DNA of 26,087 nucleotides, from the NCBI GenBank assembly GCA_937894335.1, contig CALCRU010000018.1, forward strand, positions 1 through 26,087, read 5' to 3'. The stretch comes from an uncultured Treponema sp. GTDB taxonomy: Bacteria > Spirochaetota > Spirochaetia > Treponematales > Treponemataceae. Under the pieces are notes generated by a model, which was given only the letters and a program-made list of their open reading frames with translations, searched no databases and was not told the origin of the DNA. A program made the position numbers and the translations under genes. Positions 6,424-15,150 of this stretch are shown piece by piece (the first letter of the stretch is position 1; every line of letters begins with the position of its first letter).

Positions 6424-9090
6424 ATGGCTTACGATTTTAAAAACATTGAACCCAAATGGCAAAAATACTGGGACAGTAACAAGACTTTCCGCGTTACTGA
6501 GGATGCCAGCTTTCCAAAGGAAAAGAGGCGCTATGTTCTAGACATGTTCCCCTACCCCTCAGGAGCAGGACTTCATGTAGGACATCCAGAAGGATACACT
6601 GCCACCGACATCTGGTGTAGATATCTTCGCATGAAGGGATTCAATGTACTGCATCCCATGGGATACGATGCATTTGGTCTCCCTGCAGAAAACTACGCAA
6701 TAAAGACTGGAACTCATCCTGCAACAACAACCTTTGCAAACATAGAACATTTTACCCAGCAGATAAAGGCTCTGGGATTTAGCTACGACTGGGACAGGGA
6801 AGTAATTACCTGCAAGAGCGACTACTACAAGTGGACCCAGTGGATTTTTCTTCAGCTGTACAAGAAGGGTTTGGCCTACGAAGCAGAAACTCCAATCAAC
6901 TGGTGCCCCTCCTGCAAGACAGGCCTTGCAAACGAAGAAGTTAAGGAAGGTCACTGCGACAGGTGCGGTGCAGAAGTTACACGCAAGACAATCCGTCAGT
7001 GGATTTTAAAAATCACCGCCTATGCAGACAGATTGCTTTCAGACTTAGACGGACTTGACTGGCCCGAAAGCGTAAAGCTCATGCAGAAAAACTGGATAGG
7101 AAAAAGCGAAGGTGCCGAAGTTGACTTTTACATTGCAGACAAAGACGGAAAAGCTACCAGCGACAAGCTAACAGTTTACACTACCCGTGCAGACACACTC
7201 TACGGAGCCACATACATGGTTGTTGCCCCTGAGCACAAATTGGTGGAACGGCTTACCACAGAAGAGCATAAAAAAGAAGTTGCCCAATATGTGGAAGCGG
7301 CTGCAAAAAAATCTGATCTGGAACGCACTGACTTGGCAAAGAACAAGACCGGCGTATTTACAGGCAGTTACGGAATAGATCCTGTAAACCAGAAGCTTAT
7401 CCCCATTTGGATTTCTGACTATGTACTTACCAGTTACGGAACTGGTGCAATCATGGCTGTTCCTGCCCACGACGAAAGGGACTGGGACTTTGCAAAAAAA
7501 TTCAACCTGCCCATAATAAAAGTTGTTGCCATGAAGGACGAGGTTGCAAAACTGGGTGGCGGTGACGAAGCAAAGGGAGCAGAGCGTCTTAAGAAGGCCG
7601 CAAAAAATCAGGCGGAATACGAAGCGTTGGTAAAGGAGTTCCCCGATGTCTTTAATGTTGCCGAATCATGTACCAGTGCCAAGGACGGATACGCAATCAA
7701 CTCGGAACAGTTTACAGGTCTTTCTACAAAAGAAACAATTCCTGGAATGATAAAATGGATTAGCGAAAAAGGCATAGGAAAAAAGGCCGTAAACTACAAA
7801 CTAAGGGACTGGGTTTTTAGCCGACAGCGCTACTGGGGAGAACCAATTCCTTTGGTACACTGCCCCGCCTGCGGAACAGTACCTGTACCAGAAGAAGAGC
7901 TTCCTCTTGAACTTCCCAATGTAAAGACCTATCAGCCTACGGGAACAGGAGAAAGTCCCCTTGCAGGAATTGACGAATGGGTAAACTGCAAGTGCCCCAA
8001 ATGCGGAAAACCTGCAAAGAGAGAAACAAACACAATGCCACAGTGGGCAGGAAGTTGCTGGTATTATCTTCGCTATTTGGATCCCAAAAATGACAAAGCC
8101 TTTGTTTCAAAAGAAGCAGAAAACTACTGGATGCCCGTTGACCTCTATGTAGGTGGAGCGGAACATGCAGTTCTGCACCTTTTATACAGCCGCTTCTGGC
8201 ACAAGGTTCTCTACGACATTGGAGCGGTAAGCACAAAAGAACCCTTCCAGCGACTTATAAATCAGGGCATGATAACTTCCTTTGCATTCCAGAACAAGGC
8301 AAAGTCCCTTATTCCAGTGGATCAGGCGGTAGAAGTAAGCCCCGGTGTTTTTGAAGACAAGGACACCCACGAAAGCCTTGAACGAATCATTGCAAAAATG
8401 TCTAAGTCTCTTAAGAATGTAGTCAATCCCGACGAAATGATTGCACAGTACGGAGCCGACAGTGTGCGCATGTACGAAATGTTCATGGGACCGCTTACAG
8501 TTTCTAAGCCTTGGAACACTCAGGGACTCATTGGCGTAAACCGCTTCCTTGAAAAAGTGTGGGCCATAGGCGAAAAGCCCGTTAGCGACATTGACATTAC
8601 CGCAAAACTGGAAGACAAAAAACTTTCAGACCTTAGGAAGACTTATGCAAAAACCGTAAAGAAGGTGACGGAAGACACTGAATCCCTTAACTTTAATACG
8701 GCAATAAGCCAGATGATGATTTTTATAAACGAAGCAGGAAAGATGGATTCCATTCCCCGTGCCATGTGGGAAGGCTTTGTAAAAATGCTTGCCTGCTACG
8801 CGCCCCATCTTGGCGAAGAGTTGTGGCAGAAACTTGGTCACGACAACACCATAACTTACGAACCTTGGCCTATCTTTAGCGAAGAATACTGCAAGGAAGA
8901 CACAAAGACCATCGTTGTAATGATTAACGGAAAGTTGCGCGACAAATTTGAAGCCGCTGCGGATGCCGACAGTGCCGCAATAGAAGAAGCCGCCAAAGCC
9001 ACAGAAGGATTCAAAAAATTTACCGAAGGAAAGACGGTTGCAAAAGTGATTGTAGTTCCAGGCAAACTAGTAAATGTTGTGGCAAAGTAG
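6424..9090 (+). CDS. leuS: Leucyl-tRNA synthetase
   Basis: The product is 888 residues, normal for the bacterial enzyme. It charges tRNA-Leu with leucine using ATP. The class I signatures are intact: HVGH (residues 51-54) in the Rossmann fold and KMSKS (658-662). An N-terminal zinc-binding module CPSCKTG...CDRCG and a second Cys cluster (CPACG...CKCPKCG) are present. The CP1 editing domain lies between, with the TTRADTLYGATYMVV segment and the DERDWDFAKKF region of the editing pocket. The C-terminal domain ends with VMINGKLRDKFEAA and IVVPGKLVNVVAK, as expected for tRNA contact. AAGGAG precedes the start by eight bases. A cation efflux gene begins one base after its stop. Confidence 0.98.
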   Translation: MAYDFKNIEPKWQKYWDSNKTFRVTEDASFPKEKRRYVLDMFPYPSGAGLHVGHPEGYTATDIWCRYLRMKGFNVLHPMGYDAFGLPAENYAIKTGTHPATTTFANIEHFTQQIKALGFSYDWDREVITCKSDYYKWTQWIFLQLYKKGLAYEAETPINWCPSCKTGLANEEVKEGHCDRCGAEVTRKTIRQWILKITAYADRLLSDLDGLDWPESVKLMQKNWIGKSEGAEVDFYIADKDGKATSDKLTVYTTRADTLYGATYMVVAPEHKLVERLTTEEHKKEVAQYVEAAAKKSDLERTDLAKNKTGVFTGSYGIDPVNQKLIPIWISDYVLTSYGTGAIMAVPAHDERDWDFAKKFNLPIIKVVAMKDEVAKLGGGDEAKGAERLKKAAKNQAEYEALVKEFPDVFNVAESCTSAKDGYAINSEQFTGLSTKETIPGMIKWISEKGIGKKAVNYKLRDWVFSRQRYWGEPIPLVHCPACGTVPVPEEELPLELPNVKTYQPTGTGESPLAGIDEWVNCKCPKCGKPAKRETNTMPQWAGSCWYYLRYLDPKNDKAFVSKEAENYWMPVDLYVGGAEHAVLHLLYSRFWHKVLYDIGAVSTKEPFQRLINQGMITSFAFQNKAKSLIPVDQAVEVSPGVFEDKDTHESLERIIAKMSKSLKNVVNPDEMIAQYGADSVRMYEMFMGPLTVSKPWNTQGLIGVNRFLEKVWAIGEKPVSDIDITAKLEDKKLSDLRKTYAKTVKKVTEDTESLNFNTAISQMMIFINEAGKMDSIPRAMWEGFVKMLACYAPHLGEELWQKLGHDNTITYEPWPIFSEEYCKEDTKTIVVMINGKLRDKFEAAADADSAAIEEAAKATEGFKKFTEGKTVAKVIVVPGKLVNVVAK

Positions 9091-9091
9091 G

Positions 9092-10033
9092 ATGAAAAGA
9101 AAAACTACGGAAGAAAAAAGAGCCCATTATATCCGCACTGCTGGAGCCATTTCCCTGTGTGGAAACCTTGCCCTTACCACTGTAAAGCTAGCCTTTGCAG
9201 TGCTGGCTTCTTCCCTTGCACTCTTGGGAGATGCGGTTGACTCTGCAACAGATGTAGTAATTTCTATCGTTACTCTAATAATTGCAGGAGTCATTGCAAA
9301 ACCAGGAGACAAGGAACATCCATGGGGTCACGCCCGTGCCGAAACTGTTGCCACAATGATTCTTGCCTTTATCATATTTCTTGCAGGAAGCGAACTGGTA
9401 ATTTCTGCAGTAAAGAAGCTGATTGTAAAAGACGCCTCCGAAGGAATTGCGCCAGTTGCAGTAATTGCGGCCCTTATTTCCATTGCAGGAAAATCCTTTC
9501 TAGCACTTTCCCAATACACTTTGGGCAAAAAGGCAAACTCTGACATTGTAAAAGCAAACGCCCAAAACATGCGCAACGACATAGTGCTTTCCCTTGCGGT
9601 TCTGCTGGGGCTAGCCGCATCCATTCTTTTCAAATGCCCCATCCTTGACCCACTGGTTGCAATACTTGTGGGACTGTGGGTAATAAAAAATGCCGTGGAA
9701 CTTTTTAAAGACCTTAACATGGAACTTATGGACGGAAACACCGACAGTAGCCTTTACAAAAAACTTTTCGAGGCGGCATCCAGTGTAGAAGGTGTAACAA
9801 ATCCCCATAGAGCCAGAATACGAAAACTGTCTTCGCTATGGGACATAAGCCTTGACATAGAAGTAAATCCTAGCATGACAATTTTTGAGGCTCACGAAAA
9901 GGCGGAACAGGTGGAAGAAGCAATAAGAAAGGCAATCCCCGATGTGTACGACATTATGGTGCATGTTGAACCAGAAGGCTCAGACCAGCATCAACCAGAA
10001 GAACGCTTTGGACTTTCACCAGAACATCTGTAA
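9092..10033 (+). CDS. Cation diffusion facilitator family metal efflux protein
   Basis: The product is 313 residues from ATG 9092, one base after the leuS stop; a start at 9074 inside leuS is also possible, but the basic MKRKTTEEKRAHYIRT start is more natural. Six hydrophobic segments (about residues 17-40, 43-66, 85-103, 120-135, 158-178, 183-200) precede a cytoplasmic C-terminal domain (HRARIRKLSSLWDISLDIEV). The TM2 metal motif is D50-SAT-D54, followed by HPWGHARAE (76-84). In TM5 the usual HxxxD is N159-MRN-D163. DxxxD/NxxxD is unlike classic zinc transporters and leans to manganese or iron, by inference. The family exports divalent metals by proton antiport at the inner membrane. Probably co-transcribed with leuS. 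Confidence 0.9.
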   Translation: MKRKTTEEKRAHYIRTAGAISLCGNLALTTVKLAFAVLASSLALLGDAVDSATDVVISIVTLIIAGVIAKPGDKEHPWGHARAETVATMILAFIIFLAGSELVISAVKKLIVKDASEGIAPVAVIAALISIAGKSFLALSQYTLGKKANSDIVKANAQNMRNDIVLSLAVLLGLAASILFKCPILDPLVAILVGLWVIKNAVELFKDLNMELMDGNTDSSLYKKLFEAASSVEGVTNPHRARIRKLSSLWDISLDIEVNPSMTIFEAHEKAEQVEEAIRKAIPDVYDIMVHVEPEGSDQHQPEERFGLSPEHL

Positions 10034-10050
10034 AATTTTTGAGTCTTGTT

Positions 10051-10947
10051 TTAAAAAGCGCTCCAGGCGTCAAGAAATTCCAACATAAACTGCTGAATGT
10101 TACCGAACCATTTTTTCTGGAAGGCACAGGCTTCTCTTCCTATGTAGCGGAAGTGCCAACATTCCCACATGTAGCCAGTAACATCTTCGTAGCCCTGAGG
10201 AAAGCTTAAAGACCAGCCGTAGTCTGCGGCATGCTCGTACACCCACTTACCCATTTTTGTGTCGCCCCAGTCGTCAGTTATGGAACCAAAGTCAACGGCA
10301 CATCCAAGCTGATGCTGACTGGTACCCGGCCGTGCGCTGTACCGTTCGGCAAGTTCAACTCCGTCCTGAGCAACATAACGAGCAAAGAGTTTTTCCTGAT
10401 AGGAATAGGAGCGGTATGTGGAGCTTACCATAAGTTTTATTCCGTCTTTAAGAGCAGCGGCAGAAAGTTCCTCAAGACCATGATAAGCCTCGGGACGAAG
10501 GGACAGGTCGTTGCGGCTTACATTCCACAAATCGTTGCCCTTTACAGGAATTAAATCCTTAGGCTCGTAGTCGCTTCCCACAGAATGCTTTTTGTCAATC
10601 AGAAAATAAAGTGAAAGGTCGTCTGTACGGAATTTTTTTTCTTCCTCCAAAACCTTCTGCAGGTCGGCAAGAAATTCCTTTGGGTCTCCGTTGGGAATTG
10701 CTTCTTTTGCACGGTCAGACATGGAAGAAAGTACTCTAGCAAGTTTTTCTTCTTCTGGAGAAAGTGTTACCGTTTTTGCGGAAGCAGAAGCGCTTGCTGC
10801 TACAGACTCTACAGCCCCGGACGCAACTGGCATCACAGGCTGAGCGGCAGACTGCCCCGTCATGTTTGCAGAAGCGGAAGTCTTTGAGCAGGAAACAGCA
10901 GTCAAAGCAAAAACAAGAGCAAAAAACGGTAAGATAAATCTACGCAT
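10051..10947 (-). CDS. D-Ala-D-Ala carboxypeptidase lipoprotein, VanY-like (peptidase M15)
   Basis: The product is 298 residues. The N-terminus MRRFILPFFALVFALTAVSC is a lipoprotein signal with Cys at 20, followed by an Ala/Ser-rich linker. The C-terminal half is an M15B zinc peptidase: SRPGTSQHQLGCAVDF gives the HxxxxxxD metal pair (His212, Asp219), and WECWHFRYIG supplies the catalytic Glu262 and third ligand His265. Such enzymes trim the terminal D-alanine from peptidoglycan stem peptides in the periplasm. The start overlaps the end of the STAS gene by eight bases, so it belongs to the phosphatase-STAS operon. That placement suggests cell-envelope remodelling linked to the signalling genes, which is inference. 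It is convergent with the cation efflux gene, with a 17-base gap. Confidence 0.92.
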   Translation of the reverse strand: MRRFILPFFALVFALTAVSCSKTSASANMTGQSAAQPVMPVASGAVESVAASASASAKTVTLSPEEEKLARVLSSMSDRAKEAIPNGDPKEFLADLQKVLEEEKKFRTDDLSLYFLIDKKHSVGSDYEPKDLIPVKGNDLWNVSRNDLSLRPEAYHGLEELSAAALKDGIKLMVSSTYRSYSYQEKLFARYVAQDGVELAERYSARPGTSQHQLGCAVDFGSITDDWGDTKMGKWVYEHAADYGWSLSFPQGYEDVTGYMWECWHFRYIGREACAFQKKWFGNIQQFMLEFLDAWSAF

Positions 10948-11272
10948 CAGAAACCTCGGTAACAGAATGAATTATGAAGAATGTATCATAAAATCCTGTC
11001 TTTTCCAAGGCATAGCGAGCTTTATCTGAGGGATTCATAATAAAAAGTTTTGTCTTATACTTTAAGCCATCGTTAAATCCTGCAAGAATAATTCCCATTC
11101 CAGAAGAATCAACCTGGGTTACGCCAGACATGTCTAGAACCACATTTGTGTTGGGCATGTTTGCATATACCTTTTCGCGGAATTCTGTGATTGTGTAGGC
11201 GTTGCAGGCACCGTTCAGTTCAAGAAGAACATAGTTTGCGCCTTTTTTTTCCCGGATAGAAAGTTGGTCCAT
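10940..11272 (-). CDS. STAS-domain anti-sigma factor antagonist
   Basis: The product is 110 residues and a single STAS domain. VVLDMSGVTQVDSSGMGIILAG is the SpoIIAA/RsbV signature, with the phosphorylatable serine in DSSG (Ser56/Ser57). In partner-switching systems the unphosphorylated form binds an anti-sigma kinase and frees its target; a PP2C phosphatase reactivates it. Two SpoIIE-type phosphatases lie directly upstream in the same operon: the ATG overlaps the stop of the second (TAATG). It is followed, overlapping by eight bases, by the VanY-like gene. No kinase of the RsbW/SpoIIAB type is in the window. Confidence 0.93.
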   Translation of the reverse strand: MDQLSIREKKGANYVLLELNGACNAYTITEFREKVYANMPNTNVVLDMSGVTQVDSSGMGIILAGFNDGLKYKTKLFIMNPSDKARYALEKTGFYDTFFIIHSVTEVSDA

Positions 11273-13446
11273 TATTTGCCTCCCAAATACTTCATTACAA
11301 ATACGGTTATGTCGTCTTCAAGTTCCTTAGAGGTAAACTTAACCAATGAGTCGTAAGTAAACTGCGCTATTTTTGCTGCAGGATACATAAGGTTTTCTAT
11401 AAGGGACTTCTGAATGCGCTCCTTGCCAAAGGCTTCGTTTCGTATGGACTGGGTTTCTATAAGTCCATCGGTACATGTCATTACAACATCTCCCGGAGCA
11501 AGCTTTACTTTCTTTACCTTAACAAGGGGAGAAATGTCCTTTACAAAGCCCAGAATATGTCCTTCACCCTGAACTTCAATTACATTGTTGTAAGCCTTTG
11601 TGTAAACAAAGAGAGCCGGGCTTCCGCAGTTAATGTAATACATGGTATCGGTGTTAAAGTCTATAAGACCAAACATGCCTGCAAAGTAAGAGCCCTTAGG
11701 AAGAGAGTCACGAATAAAGAGGTTTACCTTTTCCACAAGTTGCTTAAAGTCCTTTATTTCTGAAAGGAAGGTACGAATTACTGACTTTAAGATAACCATG
11801 TTCATGGAAGCCGCAATACCCTTACCGCTCATGGAACCTATTACAATTATGTGCCTTGTTTCGGTAAGGCGAATTAAGTCTATGAACTCACCACCAATGT
11901 TGTGTGCAGGAATCATCTTGTAGCCGGCATCAACCTTTGAACTCTTGATTAAGTCCATGTTTTCCTGAATAGAGGTAATAATCTGACCGGACATGCGGAT
12001 TTCCCTGTTAACAGTTCCTACAACAGATTCGTTCATCATGTTCTTCATGTAGTAGCCTGCAAGGAAGAACTGAGGATAAAGTTTTGTAAAGGCGCTGTAG
12101 TCGTAGGGCAAGAAGATGTTCTTGTCGGTCTTCTTGTAAAGCAGGAGCATTCCTATTACGCGGCGGCCCTCGCTAAGCAGAATAAAGGCTTCGGCACCAG
12201 TGTCTTCTAGCATCTTTAAAAGCTGGGCGCGGGCGGGTGCCACATTGTAGTCCCTTTCTAGCCATTCTCTAAAGACAACGGGATGCTTTATGTTAAGAAG
12301 AACATCAAATCCAGAATTTTCCATTGGCACAGAAAGGTTCTTTCCGTCGGATGACCATACTGTGTCAAGGTTTCCTTCTCCAGAGTCCAGCATGATGTTC
12401 ATGTTTGAAACGGTAACATATTTCTTAAAGGGCTTGAAGAGTTTTTCGGGAATATCCTTTGCCTTACCGGTGTAGTCAATCTGTGCAAGACACTTTTCAA
12501 AAGCCTCAAAGTAGTTGCGGTCGCGCATGAATCCCTTAGAGAGGAGGAATTCCACAAGCAGGTACCAAAGCACATTAAAGGCTACATTTGACACAACCCA
12601 TGCAAGAAGGAAGAGTGCAATGCTGTTTGAAGCAAGCGGCCACATAAAGTAACAGGTAACTCCTGCAACAGCGGCCGGAATAAGGAACATGAAGATTACC
12701 CTAAGCAGTCCCCTTCCGAATGTCCTTATGTCAACAATTTCGTGGGCGCATGCGGCACGAACCAGAAGAAGAACTTCGGGAACAAAGCAGAGCATGACCA
12801 GAGTACGCATAAGGGGAACGAATCGGGCAGCAATGGAAATTACAAAAAGGGCCACCCACACTGTTGCAACGCCAAGAGAATTTACCCTCATGCGCTGTCT
12901 GTCCAGAGCCGACTTTAAGTTTTCAGAGCGCACAAGAGTTACAATTACGGTAACAAAAGGAATTAGCACCAAATAAAGTGCGCTTATAAAAGTAAACCAA
13001 CTGATTGGAAGGAAGGAACCAAAGGCACCTCCAAAAGCCTTTGAAGACTCTATTGCATACTGACCTTCTGGCGTAATTGTAAGTGAAGCAAAAGCACCAG
13101 GCACAAAGAAGAAGATTACAAATACCGAAAGATTAAGAACCCATTCTATTATGATGATTGTCCTGTTGCGTTTGAATTCTGGGAACTGGATAAGATAGTC
13201 GCACACATACAGGGAGAACCACATCATGAGCATAAAGACAAGCCTGCCCACTACCAGAGAAAGTTTTTCTGGTGCCCAGAAGCAGAGTACCATTACAAGG
13301 GCCATAAGTCCTATGAGGGTAGCACAGAGCAACACAAGGTTTATGAGGGGATGCGTACTTTTATGAATTCCGTATCGGGTGTCAATGTTAAAAGATGCCC
13401 AGACAAGTGCGGCACATGCAATAATGTTTATAAAAAGAAATACCAT
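11272..13446 (-). CDS. Multi-pass membrane SpoIIE-type phosphatase with degenerate active site
   Basis: The product is 724 residues. The first third is strongly hydrophobic, about nine membrane segments up to residue 300, resembling the 7TM sensor parts of some histidine kinases. The middle (about 315-480) has a GAF-like character. The last part (about 485-724) is SpoIIE/PP2C. Two usual metal-binding Asp positions are changed: GGD is GGE (Glu520) and GDVSGKG is GSMSGKG (Ser538). The later motifs remain: LAPGDVVMTCTDGLIE and LEDDITVFVMKY. Loss of the Asp in GD suggests weak or no catalysis, so the protein may act as a sensor or pseudophosphatase. Its ATG lies one base after the stop of the upstream phosphatase, and its stop overlaps the STAS start. 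Confidence 0.88.
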   Translation of the reverse strand: MVFLFINIIACAALVWASFNIDTRYGIHKSTHPLINLVLLCATLIGLMALVMVLCFWAPEKLSLVVGRLVFMLMMWFSLYVCDYLIQFPEFKRNRTIIIIEWVLNLSVFVIFFFVPGAFASLTITPEGQYAIESSKAFGGAFGSFLPISWFTFISALYLVLIPFVTVIVTLVRSENLKSALDRQRMRVNSLGVATVWVALFVISIAARFVPLMRTLVMLCFVPEVLLLVRAACAHEIVDIRTFGRGLLRVIFMFLIPAAVAGVTCYFMWPLASNSIALFLLAWVVSNVAFNVLWYLLVEFLLSKGFMRDRNYFEAFEKCLAQIDYTGKAKDIPEKLFKPFKKYVTVSNMNIMLDSGEGNLDTVWSSDGKNLSVPMENSGFDVLLNIKHPVVFREWLERDYNVAPARAQLLKMLEDTGAEAFILLSEGRRVIGMLLLYKKTDKNIFLPYDYSAFTKLYPQFFLAGYYMKNMMNESVVGTVNREIRMSGQIITSIQENMDLIKSSKVDAGYKMIPAHNIGGEFIDLIRLTETRHIIVIGSMSGKGIAASMNMVILKSVIRTFLSEIKDFKQLVEKVNLFIRDSLPKGSYFAGMFGLIDFNTDTMYYINCGSPALFVYTKAYNNVIEVQGEGHILGFVKDISPLVKVKKVKLAPGDVVMTCTDGLIETQSIRNEAFGKERIQKSLIENLMYPAAKIAQFTYDSLVKFTSKELEDDITVFVMKYLGGK

Positions 13447-13447
13447 A

Positions 13448-14851
13448 TTAGTCCACCACCTTTGCTACCATCATGGTAACATCATCGCGCAGCTTTTTGT
13501 CGCCGTTGTAGGTAAACACAAGGTTAACTACATCGTCAATAAATTCCTGAGGCATTTTTTCGGCACTGCGTCTGATTGTATTCTGATACAGCTCCGTAGT
13601 TCCCAGTTCAACGCCTGTCTCGTCCATAACTTCAGAAACACCGTCAGAAGACATAAGGATTACATCTCCGCGGAAGAGCCTCTGTTCGTCTACGGTAACA
13701 TCATCAATATCAATAATGCCAACAAGGGAACAGTTGGAAGTAAGAGGCTTTATGCGATATCCGTCCGGTGCTCTGGTAATAATCAGAGGGTCAGACATAG
13801 AGGCGTTTACATAGCGGATTGTCATTTTCTTTGTATCTACTATGCCAAGGAAAAGAACAGTATACTTATCCTGAAGCTTCATGCCCTTAATTGCCTTGTC
13901 TACTGCCCTAATCATGGCAGGAAGGTCTTCCTTGTTTTCAAGAATCTTTACGGTGTTCATAACAAGACCCATAACCAAAGCCGCTGCAAGACCCTTACCA
14001 GAAACATCACCCAGCATAAGGAGGGTCTTGTTTTCGTCTATGGGAAGTACTGAATAATAGTCGCCCGAAACATTTACAAGAGGTCTAAAGTAGGCGGCCA
14101 CCTCAAGTTTGTTTATCTTTGGCATTTCTAGAGGAAGGAATGACTTTTGGGTATCTGCAAGCTGCTGCCACTCCTGAGACAGAGAAGAAATTTCTGACAG
14201 GTTGCTGATTGTAGAGGCACGAACCAAAAAGCGGCCAAATTCTTCAAATAAAGATTCGTAAATTACATGGTCAAAGAGTTTTGTGTAGCGACAGAACACA
14301 TACAGGTGGTGCTTGTCTTTTGAAAGGAAAAATCCGCGAGCATCAGATGGATCCAACATGATTCCAAATTCGTCGTCCATGTAGAAGATGCCTTCATCCC
14401 ACTCCTGAGGATAGTTCATGTTAAGGCGGTCAACAACTTCTGGCTTTGAAGTAAGGCGGTTGGGGCTGTTGTAAAGGACATAGTTCCTAGTTGTATCAAT
14501 AAGAAGTACGGAACAGTCACCCTTCTGCTCCAGAATGTCTGCAATGGCCTCGTAAAGGTCTTCCAAGGAATAGCAGAACCTTAGACGGTTTATAAAGTCT
14601 GAAAGGATGGAAGTCTCGCCCTTGTACAGGGATTCAGTTTCTATTCGTTCGTTAAAATCTCTTCGAAGCTTGAATACTATGAGCGACAGTGCAATAAACG
14701 AAAATCCTGCGAATATGCTTATAAACAGACGGTATAGGGGAAGCTGTCCACCGGAAATAAGGGGGAATATGCTGACCATAAGAACAACCAGCATTACCGC
14801 CAACAACGCTTCGGTTAGACACAGCACAAGACGTTTTTGCGTTTTATACAT
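13448..14851 (-). CDS. Membrane-anchored SpoIIE-type PP2C serine phosphatase
   Basis: The product is 467 residues from ATG 14851; GTG 14857 is in frame but sits inside the Shine-Dalgarno GAGG, which is five bases from the ATG. Two membrane helices (about residues 10-30 and 38-60) are followed by a short coiled linker and a GAF-like region (about 80-215). The catalytic domain (about 235-467) has all expected metal-binding motifs: VSGDYYSV (Asp264), GDVSGKG (Asp282), RGDVILMSSDGVSE and LRDDVTMMV. It should dephosphorylate the STAS protein encoded two genes downstream. It is the first gene of the operon and has a good promoter. Confidence 0.93.
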   Translation of the reverse strand: MYKTQKRLVLCLTEALLAVMLVVLMVSIFPLISGGQLPLYRLFISIFAGFSFIALSLIVFKLRRDFNERIETESLYKGETSILSDFINRLRFCYSLEDLYEAIADILEQKGDCSVLLIDTTRNYVLYNSPNRLTSKPEVVDRLNMNYPQEWDEGIFYMDDEFGIMLDPSDARGFFLSKDKHHLYVFCRYTKLFDHVIYESLFEEFGRFLVRASTISNLSEISSLSQEWQQLADTQKSFLPLEMPKINKLEVAAYFRPLVNVSGDYYSVLPIDENKTLLMLGDVSGKGLAAALVMGLVMNTVKILENKEDLPAMIRAVDKAIKGMKLQDKYTVLFLGIVDTKKMTIRYVNASMSDPLIITRAPDGYRIKPLTSNCSLVGIIDIDDVTVDEQRLFRGDVILMSSDGVSEVMDETGVELGTTELYQNTIRRSAEKMPQEFIDDVVNLVFTYNGDKKLRDDVTMMVAKVVD

Positions 14852-14918
14852 ATACACCTCTATATTTAAAATACAGACTTTTAAAACTGTTCGGAAACGG
14901 TGGCTTCAGAACAGGTAT

Positions 14919-14948
14919 ATTATATCACATTATCGGAATATATGTAAA
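14919..14948 (-). promoter_or_regulatory. Sigma-70 promoter of the phosphatase-STAS-VanY operon
   Basis: On the minus strand TTTACA (14948-14943) and TATAAT (14924-14919) are separated by 18 bases. This is the best sigma-70-like promoter in the window. Transcription would start near 14912, giving a leader of about 60 bases before the ATG at 14851. The remaining bases to 15090 show no gene. Confidence 0.7.
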
Positions 14949-15091
14949 AAAATTTTAATTTTTACGCGAATTTGGGTATAAAGTGACTAAAACGAGGGCC
15001 TTTTGCACCAGAAAACTGTTACTTAGGCTTTTAAGACGCTTTTCTTACGATAAAAAAACACCTTTTATGCCAATGAGACGGCTTTATTATG

Positions 15092-15119
15092 GAAAGAAAA
15101 TGCCTTAAATGCCAAAGGC
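15092..15119 (-). terminator. Weak candidate terminator for dnaJ
   Basis: In minus-strand RNA a GCCTT/AAGGC stem (15115-15119 with 15102-15106) is followed by ATTTTCTTT. The stem has only five pairs and the U-tract is interrupted. An overlapping stem AAGGC/GCCTT (15115-15129) competes with it. Confidence 0.3.
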
Positions 15120-15150
15120 GGTCTGCCTTCTTAGCGACAAAAACCTTCTG

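Noticed and set aside
14852..14857. GTG start for the first phosphatase
   Set aside because: The GTG overlaps GAGGTG, the ribosome site of the ATG at 14851.
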